Positions 7,823-15,779 of a DNA stretch of 64,000 nucleotides are shown in pieces (the stretch's first letter is position 1; the number at the start of each line of letters is the position of its first letter). The stretch is from Alphaproteobacteria bacterium (GTDB lineage Bacteria; Pseudomonadota; Alphaproteobacteria; UBA8366; Aestuariispiraceae): contig JASJDC010000008.1 in assembly GCA_030065235.1 (NCBI GenBank), forward strand, positions 62,001 to 126,000. The letters are read 5' to 3'. The position numbers were made by a program, and so were the translations under genes. The notes below the pieces were generated by a model, which saw nothing but the letters and a program-made list of their open reading frames with translations, was not told the DNA's origin and searched no databases.

Positions 7823-8797
7823 TCAGCCCTCCGCCCGGGCGCGGATGCGCGGATCGATGACCAGATACAGAATATCGACGACCAGATTGACCAGCACGAA
7901 CAGGAAGCCGATCAACACCAGATAGACCGACATCACCGGAATATCGACATAGCGGATCGAGTCGAGAAACAAGAGCCCCATGCCCGGCCACTGGAACACG
8001 CTCTCGGTCACGACCGCGAAAGCGATCACCCCGCCGAATTGCAGCCCGACGATGGTCACCACCGGCGCCAACGTGTTCTTGAAGGCGTGCCGGTAATGGA
8101 TCGCGCGCCAATCGAGCCCGCGCGCGACGGCGAATTTCAGATAATCGGTGCGCATCACCTCGAGCATTTCCGAGCGCACCAGCCGCAGCGTCAGGGTCAG
8201 CTGATAGACCCCCAGCGTCAGCGCCGGCAGGATCAGCGAGCGCCATCCGTCCAGCGTGAACAGGTTGCTCTTCCACCAGCCCAGCGTCACCGTCTCGCCG
8301 CGGCCGAAGGTCGGCAGCCAGCCCAATTGCACGCCGAACAGAGTGATCAGCCCGATGCCGATCACGAAGGTCGGGGCCGAGATCCCCGCCAGCGTCGTCA
8401 GCAGGATCGCGCTGGAGGCGGCGCGCCTGGGATGGATCGCGGTATAGATCCCCGCCGGCACGCCGATCAGAAGCGAGATTATCAGCGAGACGAAAGCCAG
8501 CTCCAGTGTCGCCGGCAGGCGGCTCAGGATCATCTCGCCGATCGGCTGGCGGGTGCGATAGGAATAGCCGAAATCCGCCGTCGCCATATCGCCCAGGAAG
8601 CGCAGGAACTGCACCGGCGCCGGATCGTTCAGCCCCAACTGCTCCCGCAGCCGCTCCTGATCCTCAATCGCCGTCTCCTGCCCCACCATCTGCGCCACCG
8701 GATCGCCGACAAAGCGAAACAGCGCAAAGGCCAACGCCGCCACCGCGAGCATCACAAATATCGACTGCGCCAAGCGCCCGGCCAACAGGGAGATCAT
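7823..8797 (-). CDS. Dipeptide/oligopeptide ABC transporter permease (DppB-like)
   Basis: First gene of the operon: a 324-residue inner-membrane permease of the DppB/OppB family. The N-terminal helix (AQSIFVMLAVAALAFALFRF) is followed by the periplasmic DPVAQMVGQE...EQLGLNDPAPVQFLRFLGD region conserved in this family. About five further helices and the EAA-type loop ARGLDWRAIHYRHAFKNTLAPV follow. With the DppC-like partner it forms the translocation channel for the substrate delivered by the protein at 3530-5107. Confidence 0.93.
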   Translation of the reverse strand: MISLLAGRLAQSIFVMLAVAALAFALFRFVGDPVAQMVGQETAIEDQERLREQLGLNDPAPVQFLRFLGDMATADFGYSYRTRQPIGEMILSRLPATLELAFVSLIISLLIGVPAGIYTAIHPRRAASSAILLTTLAGISAPTFVIGIGLITLFGVQLGWLPTFGRGETVTLGWWKSNLFTLDGWRSLILPALTLGVYQLTLTLRLVRSEMLEVMRTDYLKFAVARGLDWRAIHYRHAFKNTLAPVVTIVGLQFGGVIAFAVVTESVFQWPGMGLLFLDSIRYVDIPVMSVYLVLIGFLFVLVNLVVDILYLVIDPRIRARAEG

Positions 8798-8815
8798 GCC
8801 ATAAGTGAACCACGC

Positions 8816-8855
8816 GGGGTGGGATGGGGGCTAGTGGAAAGGGTGGGGTTAGGGG
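8816..8855 (+). promoter_or_regulatory. G-run tract, possible quadruplex-forming sequence
   Basis: On the plus strand six G-runs of three or more (GGGG, GGG, GGGGG, then GGG, GGGG, GGGG) occur in 40 bases. Loops are mostly 1-3 bases, with one 10-base gap. It ends 19 bases from the start codon of the DppB-like permease, which is transcribed in the opposite direction, so the G-rich strand is the template strand of its leader. Quadruplex formation is inferred from pattern only. Confidence 0.4.
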
Positions 8856-9038
8856 AAAGGAGGCGCGGCACGCTGCTAGACGGGTATTTCCGCGTCATGG
8901 GCAAGAACATGAACGGCGGAACGCCAAAAAGCCATCTTCATCGACAGCCTGCCGAAGCCGAAAAACGGAAAGGAAGACGGCAACAGAAAAGTCGCATAAG
9001 CTGAACCAAAGAAGCAGCGACTGTCAGGCATTTACCGT

Positions 9039-9076
9039 CTTTGTACACGTAGATTCCCAATCGATAGCTTTGTACA
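9039..9076. repeat. Spaced pair of CTTTGTACA repeats
   Basis: CTTTGTACA occurs at 9039-9047 and again at 9068-9076, 29 bases apart start to start. Each copy contains the palindrome TGTACA. They lie about 185-220 bases upstream of the likely DUF262 start, in the AT-richer segment, and could be paired operator sites. Confidence 0.35.
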
Positions 9077-9258
9077 ATGCCATTGGAAACCATAACTAGA
9101 GGTGATGGTAGTGTGAGGAAAGAATGCGGCTGAGCTTCACTCAACGGATTAGGCGTCGGTAGGGTGTCTATTAACTTTGGGCATTCTACAAGAAAATATG
9201 TATCTAAAAGATGTTTCGTGCTAACCATAATATGGCATCAAGTAGTAATGGGGAAAAA

Positions 9259-10839
9259 ATGGCCGACCTTACAATTCGTACCCTTATCGACCGCGTTTCG
9301 AGCGGTGATATTAGGATACCCGCCTTCCAGAGAGACTTTGTTTGGGAACCTGATCAAGTCGCCTTCTTGATAGACAGCATCTACAAGAACTTTCCTATTG
9401 GAACGGTGGTCTTCTGGCAGACAGATGAACGGCTTAAGACAGAGAAGAAGTTGGGATCTTTTGAACTGCCGCCGCCCAGACGTGACTATCCGGTCAACTA
9501 TGTTCTGGATGGGCAACAGCGCATCACAAGTCTTTTCAGCGTCTTTCAGTTAGATTTACAGCCAACCGACTCTACGTGGGTTGATATATACTTCGATATG
9601 GATGCAGCGGACAATCCGCAGGACTCTTCTTTTGTTGCCCTAGAAGCAAGCGAGGTCGATCTAGAACGCCATTTTCCAATAAGTACTTTCTTTAGTTCGG
9701 TCGAATACCGGAAAGCGACAAACGATATCGGTAATGATCGCGTGGCGTTGGTAGACGAAGTTCAAGCTAAGTTCAAAGAGTATCGCATTCAGAATCAGAC
9801 ATTTGAAACGCAAGATCGCAATGAGGTCGCTATTGTGTTCGAGCGTATCAATCGTGCAGGTACGGAGCTTGATCTCTTCGCATTGCTTGCTGCATGGAGT
9901 TGGTCCGATGATTTTGATCTGATCGAGAAATTCGGAGAGCTACGGGACAAAATAAGTGAGCATGGCTATGAAGAGCTTACTGATGAGCGTGATCTTCAGC
10001 TCAGAACCTGTGCGGCCGTAATCACTGGAGAGACATCTCCTAACAAGATATTCGATCTGCAGGGCGATGATATACGTTCACGTTTTGTAGAAATTGAATC
10101 TGGGATACTGGGCGCAATAGATTTTCTAAAACGTGAGCTCGGCGTCGTGCATTTCCGAATGTTACCTTTTCCTGGTATCCTGGTTCCTCTGAGTACGTTT
10201 TTCGCTACAGATATGGCTGACGGGGTTAACTATACTGACAAGCAAAAAGAGAAGATTATTCGTTGGTTCTGGAGGTCGGTTTTTACGCGTAGGTTCTCCG
10301 CTGACGTCTCTGAGCGTCAGGCGAACGACATCCGTGAGATGCTTGCGCTTCGTAGAGATGAAAATCATGATTTTCGTTTCCCAACTTTCGAAATCAAGTT
10401 TGACTTTCGCAAAGCACGCTTTTCCGCAGGAAATGCGAACTCCAAGGCGACTGTTCTTATGCTAGTTAATCGCAAACCTCACTCTTTTATTAGTGGTGCG
10501 GCGATTGATGCTTCGAAGGTGCTAAAAAAGGGTAGCAGGCATGAGTTTCACCACATCTTCCCTAGGAGGTTTCTCGAGGGGCAGGGGCATGAGCTTCGAG
10601 AAATAAACTCTATCGCGAATATCTGCTTTCTCACTAGGAGTGACAACAATACGATTAAGGCAAAGTCGCCTTCAGAGTACTTCAACGGCATGTCGGAAGG
10701 TAACCGAGATCAGTATCTCGAAGAGGCGTTATGTGAATATCGCGATGGCACGCGAACGTATGACGAATTTTTGGAATGCCGCTCGAAACGCCTCATAGAA
10801 CTCGCGCACAAGTTAGCCGGTGTAGCACTGCCACCTTGA
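9259..10839 (+). CDS. DUF262 + HNH (DUF1524-like) protein, GmrSD-like predicted restriction/defence nuclease
   Basis: Single-chain protein of 526 residues. The N-terminal DUF262 domain (GmrS-like, ParB/sulfiredoxin-type fold) shows IPAFQRDFVWE near residue 20 and DGQQRITSL at 84-92. The C-terminal part carries an HNH-type nuclease motif, HHIFPRRFLEG from residue 431, then NSIANICFLTRSDNN, as in DUF1524. Known GmrSD proteins are type IV restriction enzymes that cut modified phage DNA. I chose ATG at 9259 because GGGG sits 5 bases upstream and the family usually starts near MADLTIRTLI; an in-frame ATG at 9211 is possible. The gene is clearly AT-richer than its neighbours, indicating horizontal transfer. 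No partner gene is seen. Other DUF262 proteins have unknown roles, so defence is inferred. Confidence 0.82.
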   Translation: MADLTIRTLIDRVSSGDIRIPAFQRDFVWEPDQVAFLIDSIYKNFPIGTVVFWQTDERLKTEKKLGSFELPPPRRDYPVNYVLDGQQRITSLFSVFQLDLQPTDSTWVDIYFDMDAADNPQDSSFVALEASEVDLERHFPISTFFSSVEYRKATNDIGNDRVALVDEVQAKFKEYRIQNQTFETQDRNEVAIVFERINRAGTELDLFALLAAWSWSDDFDLIEKFGELRDKISEHGYEELTDERDLQLRTCAAVITGETSPNKIFDLQGDDIRSRFVEIESGILGAIDFLKRELGVVHFRMLPFPGILVPLSTFFATDMADGVNYTDKQKEKIIRWFWRSVFTRRFSADVSERQANDIREMLALRRDENHDFRFPTFEIKFDFRKARFSAGNANSKATVLMLVNRKPHSFISGAAIDASKVLKKGSRHEFHHIFPRRFLEGQGHELREINSIANICFLTRSDNNTIKAKSPSEYFNGMSEGNRDQYLEEALCEYRDGTRTYDEFLECRSKRLIELAHKLAGVALPP

Positions 10840-10887
10840 TGAAATTTGTATTGTCAGATTCTGCTCAGGCCCGCTTTAGAGCACCCC

Positions 10888-11967
10888 CTACCGCGCCTGC
10901 GCGCGCATCAACATCCCGAACAGGTCCCTCGGTTGGTCGGGGTCGGCGAGCATGTCGAGGGGGGCGTAGTGGGGGTAAGTCTCGAGCGCGTCGCGGATAT
11001 AGCGGAGGGCGGAGAAATCCTCGGTGGCGAAGCCGACGCTGTCGAAGAGCGTGATCTGGGAATCGGCGCGCCGGCCTGCCGCCGCGCCCGTGACGACACG
11101 CCAGAATTCGGTGACCTTGTGGTCTGGCGCCAACTGTTGCAGCTCGCCTTCGACTCGCGTCTGGGGCGGGAATTCGACGAAAATGTCGGAGCGCAGCAGC
11201 ACGTCGCGATGCAACTCCGTTTTGCCGGGGCAGTCGCCGCCGATTGCGTTGATATGCACGCCCGCGCCGACCAGATTGTCGGTCAGGATCGTCGCGCGCT
11301 GCTTGTCCGCCGTCACCGTGGTGATGATCTCGGCGCCTTGCACCGCTTCCTCCGGCGTCGCGCATGGGGTGATCTCGAACCCGCGCCCGGCGAGATTGGC
11401 GGCGCATTTCTGCGTCGCCTGCGGGTCCACGTCATAGAGCCGCAGCCGGTCGACGCCGCAGATCGCCTTGAAGGCCTCGGCCTGAAATTCCGACTGCGCG
11501 CCATTGCCGATCAGCGCCATGGTCCGCGCGCCCTTGGGCGCCAGATAGCGTGCGACGAGTGCGGAGGTCGCGGCGGTGCGCAGGGCGGTCAGGATCGTCA
11601 TCTCCGACATCAGCAGAGGATAGCCGGTATTGAGGTCCGACAGGACGCCGAACGCGGCGACGGTCTGCAACCCTTCGCGCGTATTCTTCGGATGGCCGGT
11701 GACATATTTAAAACTATAAGTTTCGCCGTCGCTGGTCGGCATCAGCTCAATCACCCCGACCGGCGAATGGGCGGCGACGCGGGCCTGTTTGTCAAACTCG
11801 GGCCAGCGTTTGAAATCCGCCTCGATATAGCGCGCCAGATCGACCAACATCTGGGACAGGCCGATCGCGTGGACCAGCTTCATCATATTCTCGACGCTGA
11901 CGAAGCGCACCAGATTGGCGCCTTCGGGCGGGGACGGGGTGTCAACCACAGTCGGGCTGTCTCGCAT
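10888..11967 (-). CDS. ocd: Ornithine cyclodeaminase
   Basis: Converts L-ornithine to L-proline and ammonia with bound NAD+, completing arginine breakdown with the arginase encoded just upstream. The protein (359 residues) has the ornithine cyclodeaminase/mu-crystallin fold, with substrate-side motif FKYVTGHPKN and Rossmann motif ALIGNGAQSEFQAEAF. It also has GVHINAIGGDCPGKTEL and a C-terminal region typical of the longer bacterial OCDs. ATG at 11967 is chosen because GGAGGAG lies 7 bases upstream; the TTG at 11994 would overlap the arginase stop. The gap to rocF is 23 bases, so they form an operon. Confidence 0.93.
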   Translation of the reverse strand: MRDSPTVVDTPSPPEGANLVRFVSVENMMKLVHAIGLSQMLVDLARYIEADFKRWPEFDKQARVAAHSPVGVIELMPTSDGETYSFKYVTGHPKNTREGLQTVAAFGVLSDLNTGYPLLMSEMTILTALRTAATSALVARYLAPKGARTMALIGNGAQSEFQAEAFKAICGVDRLRLYDVDPQATQKCAANLAGRGFEITPCATPEEAVQGAEIITTVTADKQRATILTDNLVGAGVHINAIGGDCPGKTELHRDVLLRSDIFVEFPPQTRVEGELQQLAPDHKVTEFWRVVTGAAAGRRADSQITLFDSVGFATEDFSALRYIRDALETYPHYAPLDMLADPDQPRDLFGMLMRAQAR

Positions 11968-11990
11968 TCGTCGTCTCCTCCAACCAGCGC

Positions 11991-12941
11991 TCAACAGCCG
12001 CGCGTGGGGCGGTCCATGACGCTCTTGCCGAACAGGCTGGCCACTAGATCGACCATCAGCGTCGCGGTGCGGCCGCGCTCGTCCAGGAACGGGTTCAGCT
12101 CGGCGACATCCAGCGAGGTGACCAGATCGCTGTCATGCAGCATCTCCATGATCAGATGCGCCTCGCGGAAGGTGGCGCCGCCCGGGACCGTTGTGCCGAC
12201 CGCCGGCGCGATATCCGGGTCGAGGAAGTCGATGTCGAAACTGACATGCAGCCGTCCGTTCGCTTCTTCGACCCGCTCCAGGAAAGCGCGCAACGGTTGG
12301 GCGATGCCGGTCTCGTCAATGCGCCGCATGTCGACCACATCAATGGCGTCTGCGCTCTTTTCCTTGGCCATCTCACTCAAGGCCGCGCGTTCATGGCCAT
12401 CGACCGAACGGATGCCCAGCATGCAGATATGCTCCGGCCGCACCCGCGCCTTCAGCGCCGGGAAATAGCCGTCGAACCCCGCCTGGCCGGTGAAATAGGC
12501 GACGGGCGTGCCGTGCAGATTGCCGCTGTCGCTCGTCTCCAGGGAATGGAAATCCGTGTGTGCGTCGAGCCAGAGCACGAAGAGCGGCCGCCCGTCGCGC
12601 TCGGCGCCCGCGGCCAGGCCCGGAACCGTGCCCGCCGCCATCAGATGATCGCCGCCGAGGAAGATCGGCACGCGGTTGTCGTTGCAGGCCTCCAGCGCCG
12701 TCTCCTGCAGGGTCTCGACCCAGGCGGCGCAGGCGTCAAAGGCGTAGAGCTTGTTATTCGGATGGCGCGCAAGGGCGCGGTCGGTTTGCGGCGCGGCGTC
12801 GCCCCAATCCTCAACCGCGTGGCCCAGTTCCGCCAGGGCGCCGGCCAGGCCGGCGGTGCGCATCGCGTCCGGCCCCATCAGGCAACCGGGCCTCCGACTG
12901 CCTTCATTCACCGGCGCGCCGACAAGGGTGATCTGTTTCAT
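11991..12941 (-). CDS. rocF: Arginase
   Basis: Manganese enzyme that hydrolyses L-arginine to L-ornithine and urea. At 316 residues it has all ureohydrolase motifs: GGDHLMAAG, DAHTDFH (metal-binding Asp/His) and SFDIDFLDPDIAP, with the C-terminal DVAELNP. It is first in a two-gene operon with ornithine cyclodeaminase, giving arginine to ornithine to proline. A GGAGG lies 12 bases upstream of the ATG. The divergent Lrp-type regulator at 13079 shares the 137-base promoter region and probably controls the operon. Confidence 0.95.
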   Translation of the reverse strand: MKQITLVGAPVNEGSRRPGCLMGPDAMRTAGLAGALAELGHAVEDWGDAAPQTDRALARHPNNKLYAFDACAAWVETLQETALEACNDNRVPIFLGGDHLMAAGTVPGLAAGAERDGRPLFVLWLDAHTDFHSLETSDSGNLHGTPVAYFTGQAGFDGYFPALKARVRPEHICMLGIRSVDGHERAALSEMAKEKSADAIDVVDMRRIDETGIAQPLRAFLERVEEANGRLHVSFDIDFLDPDIAPAVGTTVPGGATFREAHLIMEMLHDSDLVTSLDVAELNPFLDERGRTATLMVDLVASLFGKSVMDRPTRGC

Positions 12942-13031
12942 GACCGCTTCGATCCTCCATGCGGCCGACGGCGGCCGCTCTGGAACGCAACATGAAGCCC
13001 ATAAGTGGCGGTCTCAATCCGGAAAACTGCG

Positions 13032-13065
13032 CATTATTGAGGGTAGAATGAGCATTTTGATAATG
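13032..13065. promoter_or_regulatory. AT-rich divergent promoter region with inverted repeat, candidate Lrp operator
   Basis: Between rocF and the Lrp gene the sequence turns AT-rich. CATTAT at 13032-13037 and ATAATG at 13060-13065 are inverted copies spaced by 22 bases, followed by TTATATAACC just before the regulator start. Lrp-family proteins bind loosely conserved AT-rich inverted repeats in such positions, so this is a candidate autoregulatory and rocF operator. Confidence 0.4.
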
Positions 13066-13078
13066 TTATATAACCAAT

Positions 13079-13540
13079 ATGGACGATACCGACGCCGAAC
13101 TGATCGCCGCCTTGCGCCGAAACGGGCGCGAGAGCGTCTCCGACCTCGCCGTGCGGATGGGCGTGACGCGCGCGACGGTGCGCAGCCGGCTCGAGAAGCT
13201 GCGGGGCGGCGGCGTAATCCTGGGTTTCACCGCGGTCTTGAAATCCGACAGTCATGACCGTCCGGTGCGCTCTATGACCCTGATCGAAATCGAGGGCAAA
13301 GGGATCGAGCGCATCATCAAGGCGCTGGACGGCATGCCGGAGATTCAGACGATCCATGTCACCAACGGCCGTTGGGACCTGATCATAGAGATGGGGACCG
13401 AAACCCTCGCCGATTTGGACGAGGCGCTGCGCCGGGTGCGCAACATACAAGGCGTCGCCAACAGCCAGACCAACCTGTATCTTTCAACCGTCCGCAGCCA
13501 GCGTCTTGTCGGGTTTCCCGGCTTACCGGGCGACACTTGA
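13079..13540 (+). CDS. Lrp/AsnC family transcriptional regulator
   Basis: DNA-binding regulator of 153 residues. An N-terminal winged helix (residues 4-60, with SDLAVRMGVTRATVRSRLEKL as the recognition part) is followed by an RAM/AsnC ligand-binding domain with IEGKGIERIIKALDGMPEI and NGRWDLIIEMGTETLADLDEAL. It is transcribed away from rocF-ocd. By analogy with ArgR/PutR-type local Lrp regulators it probably activates arginine catabolism in response to arginine or ornithine. The ligand is inferred, not seen. No strong Shine-Dalgarno precedes the ATG. Confidence 0.9.
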   Translation: MDDTDAELIAALRRNGRESVSDLAVRMGVTRATVRSRLEKLRGGGVILGFTAVLKSDSHDRPVRSMTLIEIEGKGIERIIKALDGMPEIQTIHVTNGRWDLIIEMGTETLADLDEALRRVRNIQGVANSQTNLYLSTVRSQRLVGFPGLPGDT

Positions 13541-13651
13541 CAGTCAGCGGCCCTTGTAGGCTTAGTAGAGAAACGGGGGCGCGCGGTCGCCCTGTGAGGC
13601 GCCAGCCGAAGAACCGCATCCTATGAACCATGTGATATGGGAGGATGCTCT

Positions 13652-14470
13652 ATGGCCTCACCAACCGAAATTACGGTCCAGCAACTCAACCGATTAGTGG
13701 GTACGCCTGACGGCCCGATCCTGGTCGATCTGCGAATCGATGAGGACGCCGCCGCCGATCCCGACCTGATTCCCGGCGCCTTTCGTTGGCCGCATACGGA
13801 CGCCGACACGCTGGCGGCGCGTTTAGGCGGACGCAAGACCGTGGTCTATTGCCAAAAGGGTAAAAAGATAAGCCAAGGAACCGCGGCGATCTTAAGAACC
13901 CTGGGTGTTCCGACCGAAACCTTGGCCGGCGGCCATTTCGCTTGGCGTGACGCCGGGCTCCCGCGTATCCCAGAGGCCGCGCTACCGCGGCGCGATGCGC
14001 AGGGGCGTACGGTCTGGGTGACTCGCCAGCGGCCCAAGATCGACCGGATCGCCTGTCCCTGGCTGATTCGGCGCTTCGTCGATCCATCCGCGCGATTCCT
14101 GTTCGTCCCGGCCGCGGACGTTCTGGCCGTGGCTGAGAAGTTCGACGCGACGCCGTTCGATATCGACGGCGTCACCTGGTCCCATCGCGGCGAGAAATGC
14201 ACCTTCGATATGATGGTCGAGACGTTTTGCCTGCATTCCGACGCGATGGATCGGCTGGCGGTTATTGTGCGCGGCGCCGATACGGACCGGCATGATCTGG
14301 CGCCGGAAGCGGCGGGATTGCTCGCAGCCTCTCTCGGCCTCTCCCGCATGTATCGCGACGATCTCGCGCAATTGGACGCCTCAATGGGACTGTATGACGC
14401 GTTCTATCGCTGGGCGCGGGACGCCGTGGATGAGCGGCACGACTGGCCCGCTGGCGCGAAAGTAGGGTGA
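13652..14470 (+). CDS. Rhodanese-ChrB fusion, chromate resistance protein
   Basis: A 272-residue protein in two parts. Residues 1-105 form a rhodanese-like domain (DLRIDEDAAADPDLIPGAF, active-site loop YCQKGKK with cysteine, then GGHFAWRDAGLP). The rest is a ChrB C-terminal domain beginning WVTRQRPKIDRIACPWLIRRFVD, with FCLHSDAMD and YDAFYRWARD. ChrB proteins are linked to chromate-responsive control or detoxification, and chrA follows 4 bases downstream. The rhodanese part suggests sulfur or cysteine redox chemistry. Start 13652 is preferred over ATG 13637 because GGGAGG (13639-13644) is 7 bases upstream of it. Confidence 0.87.
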   Translation: MASPTEITVQQLNRLVGTPDGPILVDLRIDEDAAADPDLIPGAFRWPHTDADTLAARLGGRKTVVYCQKGKKISQGTAAILRTLGVPTETLAGGHFAWRDAGLPRIPEAALPRRDAQGRTVWVTRQRPKIDRIACPWLIRRFVDPSARFLFVPAADVLAVAEKFDATPFDIDGVTWSHRGEKCTFDMMVETFCLHSDAMDRLAVIVRGADTDRHDLAPEAAGLLAASLGLSRMYRDDLAQLDASMGLYDAFYRWARDAVDERHDWPAGAKVG

Positions 14471-14474
14471 GGTC

Positions 14475-15779
14475 ATGGTCGAGACAGACGCGAAACGCGA
14501 CGCCCGGAAATCGGTCGCCGCGCCCAGCTTGGGCCAAGCCCTCACTATATTTCTGAAGATCGGCGTCTTGAGTTTCGGCGGGCCGGCGGCGCAGATCTCA
14601 CTGATGCATCGTGAGCTGGTCGACGCGAATCGCTGGCTCTCGGAGAAACAATTCCTCAACGCGCTCAGCTTCTGCATGCTGTTGCCGGGGCCGGAGGCGA
14701 TGCAGCTTGCGACCTATGCGGGCTGGCGGCTGCATGGCGTGATCGGCGGCTTGGTTGCAGGGCTGCTCTTCGTACTGCCTGGCGCCGCGGTCATCCTGGC
14801 GCTGTCCGTGGTTTACGCCTTCTACGGCGCCGTGCCGCTGGTCGCCGCCCTGTTTCTCGGCGTTAAGGCGGCGGTGCTGATCATCGTTCTCGAGGCCTTG
14901 CTGAAAGTCTCCAAACGCGCCCTGACCGGCGTCGGCCATTGGGCGATCGCCGGGCTGGCCTTCATCGGCATCTTCTTCTTGGCGATCCCCTTTCCCATCA
15001 TCGTTCTGGCCGCCGCCGCCTATGGCTTTGTCGTCGGGGCGAAACACGCCCCGAGCGATGGCGAAGTTGGTGTTGCGGTCTCGCCCGGCCGCACGCTAGG
15101 GACCGTTCTGTTATGGCTCGCGATTTGGATGGTTCCGCTGTTCGTGATCGACGCGACGGCGGGAACGGCGATCCTCGGGCAGATCGGCGCCTTCTTCTCG
15201 AAGCTCGCCGTTGTGACCTTCGGCGGCGCCTATGCGGTGCTCGCCTATATGGCGCAGGACGTGGTCACCCAGTTCGGTTGGCTGACCGCCGGCGAAATGA
15301 TGGACGGGCTGGGATTGGCCGAGACGACGCCGGGGCCGCTGATCCTGGTCACGCAATTCGTTGGGTTCCTGGCGGCGTTCGGGGAGGGCGGTTTCGCGCT
15401 GGGCCTGGCGGGGGCGGCAGTGACGCTTTGGGCGACCTTCGCGCCCTGCTTCCTATGGATCTTCGCGGGCGCGCCTTATATCGAATGGATCTCCGCGCAG
15501 CCCAGACTTAGCGGCGCTCTGACCGCGATCACCGCGGCGGTGGTCGGGGTCATCCTCAATCTGTCGCTCTGGTTCGCGCTGCATATCTTTTTCGCCGACG
15601 TGACACGCGAGAGCCTGGGCCTCCTCACGCTTTGGACGCCTGATCTCGGCACGATCGATTGGCGCGCGCCGGTCCTATCGGCGATCTGCGCGGTCCTGCT
15701 GCTGCGGCTGCGTTGGGGGATCGGCCCTGTGCTCGGCGTCGCCGCCGCGCTCGGTTGGGCGGTGAGCCAGATCGGTTAG
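14475..15779 (+). CDS. chrA: Chromate transporter ChrA
   Basis: Inner-membrane chromate efflux protein of 434 residues, a long-chain (bidomain) CHR family member with about 10-12 membrane segments. The N-terminal half starts with FLKIGVLSFGGPAAQISLMH and has the family motif FLNALSFCMLLPGPEAMQLATYAGW. The second half repeats the pattern with FFSKLAVVTFGGAYAVLAYM and GLGLAETTPGPLILVTQFVG. It follows the rhodanese-ChrB gene by 4 bases with a GTGAGG ribosome site. Its last 4 bases (TTAG, 15776-15779) are shared with the stop of the convergent kinase gene. Confidence 0.95.
   Translation: MVETDAKRDARKSVAAPSLGQALTIFLKIGVLSFGGPAAQISLMHRELVDANRWLSEKQFLNALSFCMLLPGPEAMQLATYAGWRLHGVIGGLVAGLLFVLPGAAVILALSVVYAFYGAVPLVAALFLGVKAAVLIIVLEALLKVSKRALTGVGHWAIAGLAFIGIFFLAIPFPIIVLAAAAYGFVVGAKHAPSDGEVGVAVSPGRTLGTVLLWLAIWMVPLFVIDATAGTAILGQIGAFFSKLAVVTFGGAYAVLAYMAQDVVTQFGWLTAGEMMDGLGLAETTPGPLILVTQFVGFLAAFGEGGFALGLAGAAVTLWATFAPCFLWIFAGAPYIEWISAQPRLSGALTAITAAVVGVILNLSLWFALHIFFADVTRESLGLLTLWTPDLGTIDWRAPVLSAICAVLLLRLRWGIGPVLGVAAALGWAVSQIG

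Larger units (their letters stand above)
8798..9258. other. Intergenic region holding a G-run tract and the edge of an AT-richer segment
   Basis: This roughly 460-base stretch should carry the promoter of the peptide-permease operon (minus) and that of the DUF262 gene (plus). No credible gene is seen. Base composition falls from the GC-rich chromosomal background to AT-richer sequence from about 9000 onward, which continues to about 10860. It contains the G-run tract at 8816-8855 and a spaced pair of CTTTGTACA repeats at 9039-9076. No tRNA end, integrase or flanking direct repeat could be recognised as an insertion boundary. Confidence 0.6.

Noticed and set aside
7793-9004. A 403-codon plus-strand frame over the permease genes.
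   Set aside because: It is composed of Gln, Arg, Asp and His runs typical of the antisense of membrane-protein codons and carries no domain.
8824-9099. A 91-codon plus-strand frame in the gap before the DUF262 gene.
   Set aside because: Low-complexity composition, no convincing ribosome site or homology, and it runs from the G-run tract across the composition change.
8798-10887. Possible mobile element around the DUF262 gene.
   Set aside because: Composition suggests transfer, but I found no transposase, integrase, terminal inverted repeats, flanking direct repeats or tRNA; only horizontal origin of the gene is claimed.
10846-12468. A 540-codon plus-strand frame opposite ocd and rocF.
   Set aside because: The minus-strand frames encode arginase and ornithine cyclodeaminase with all catalytic motifs; the long plus frame is a GC-rich shadow.
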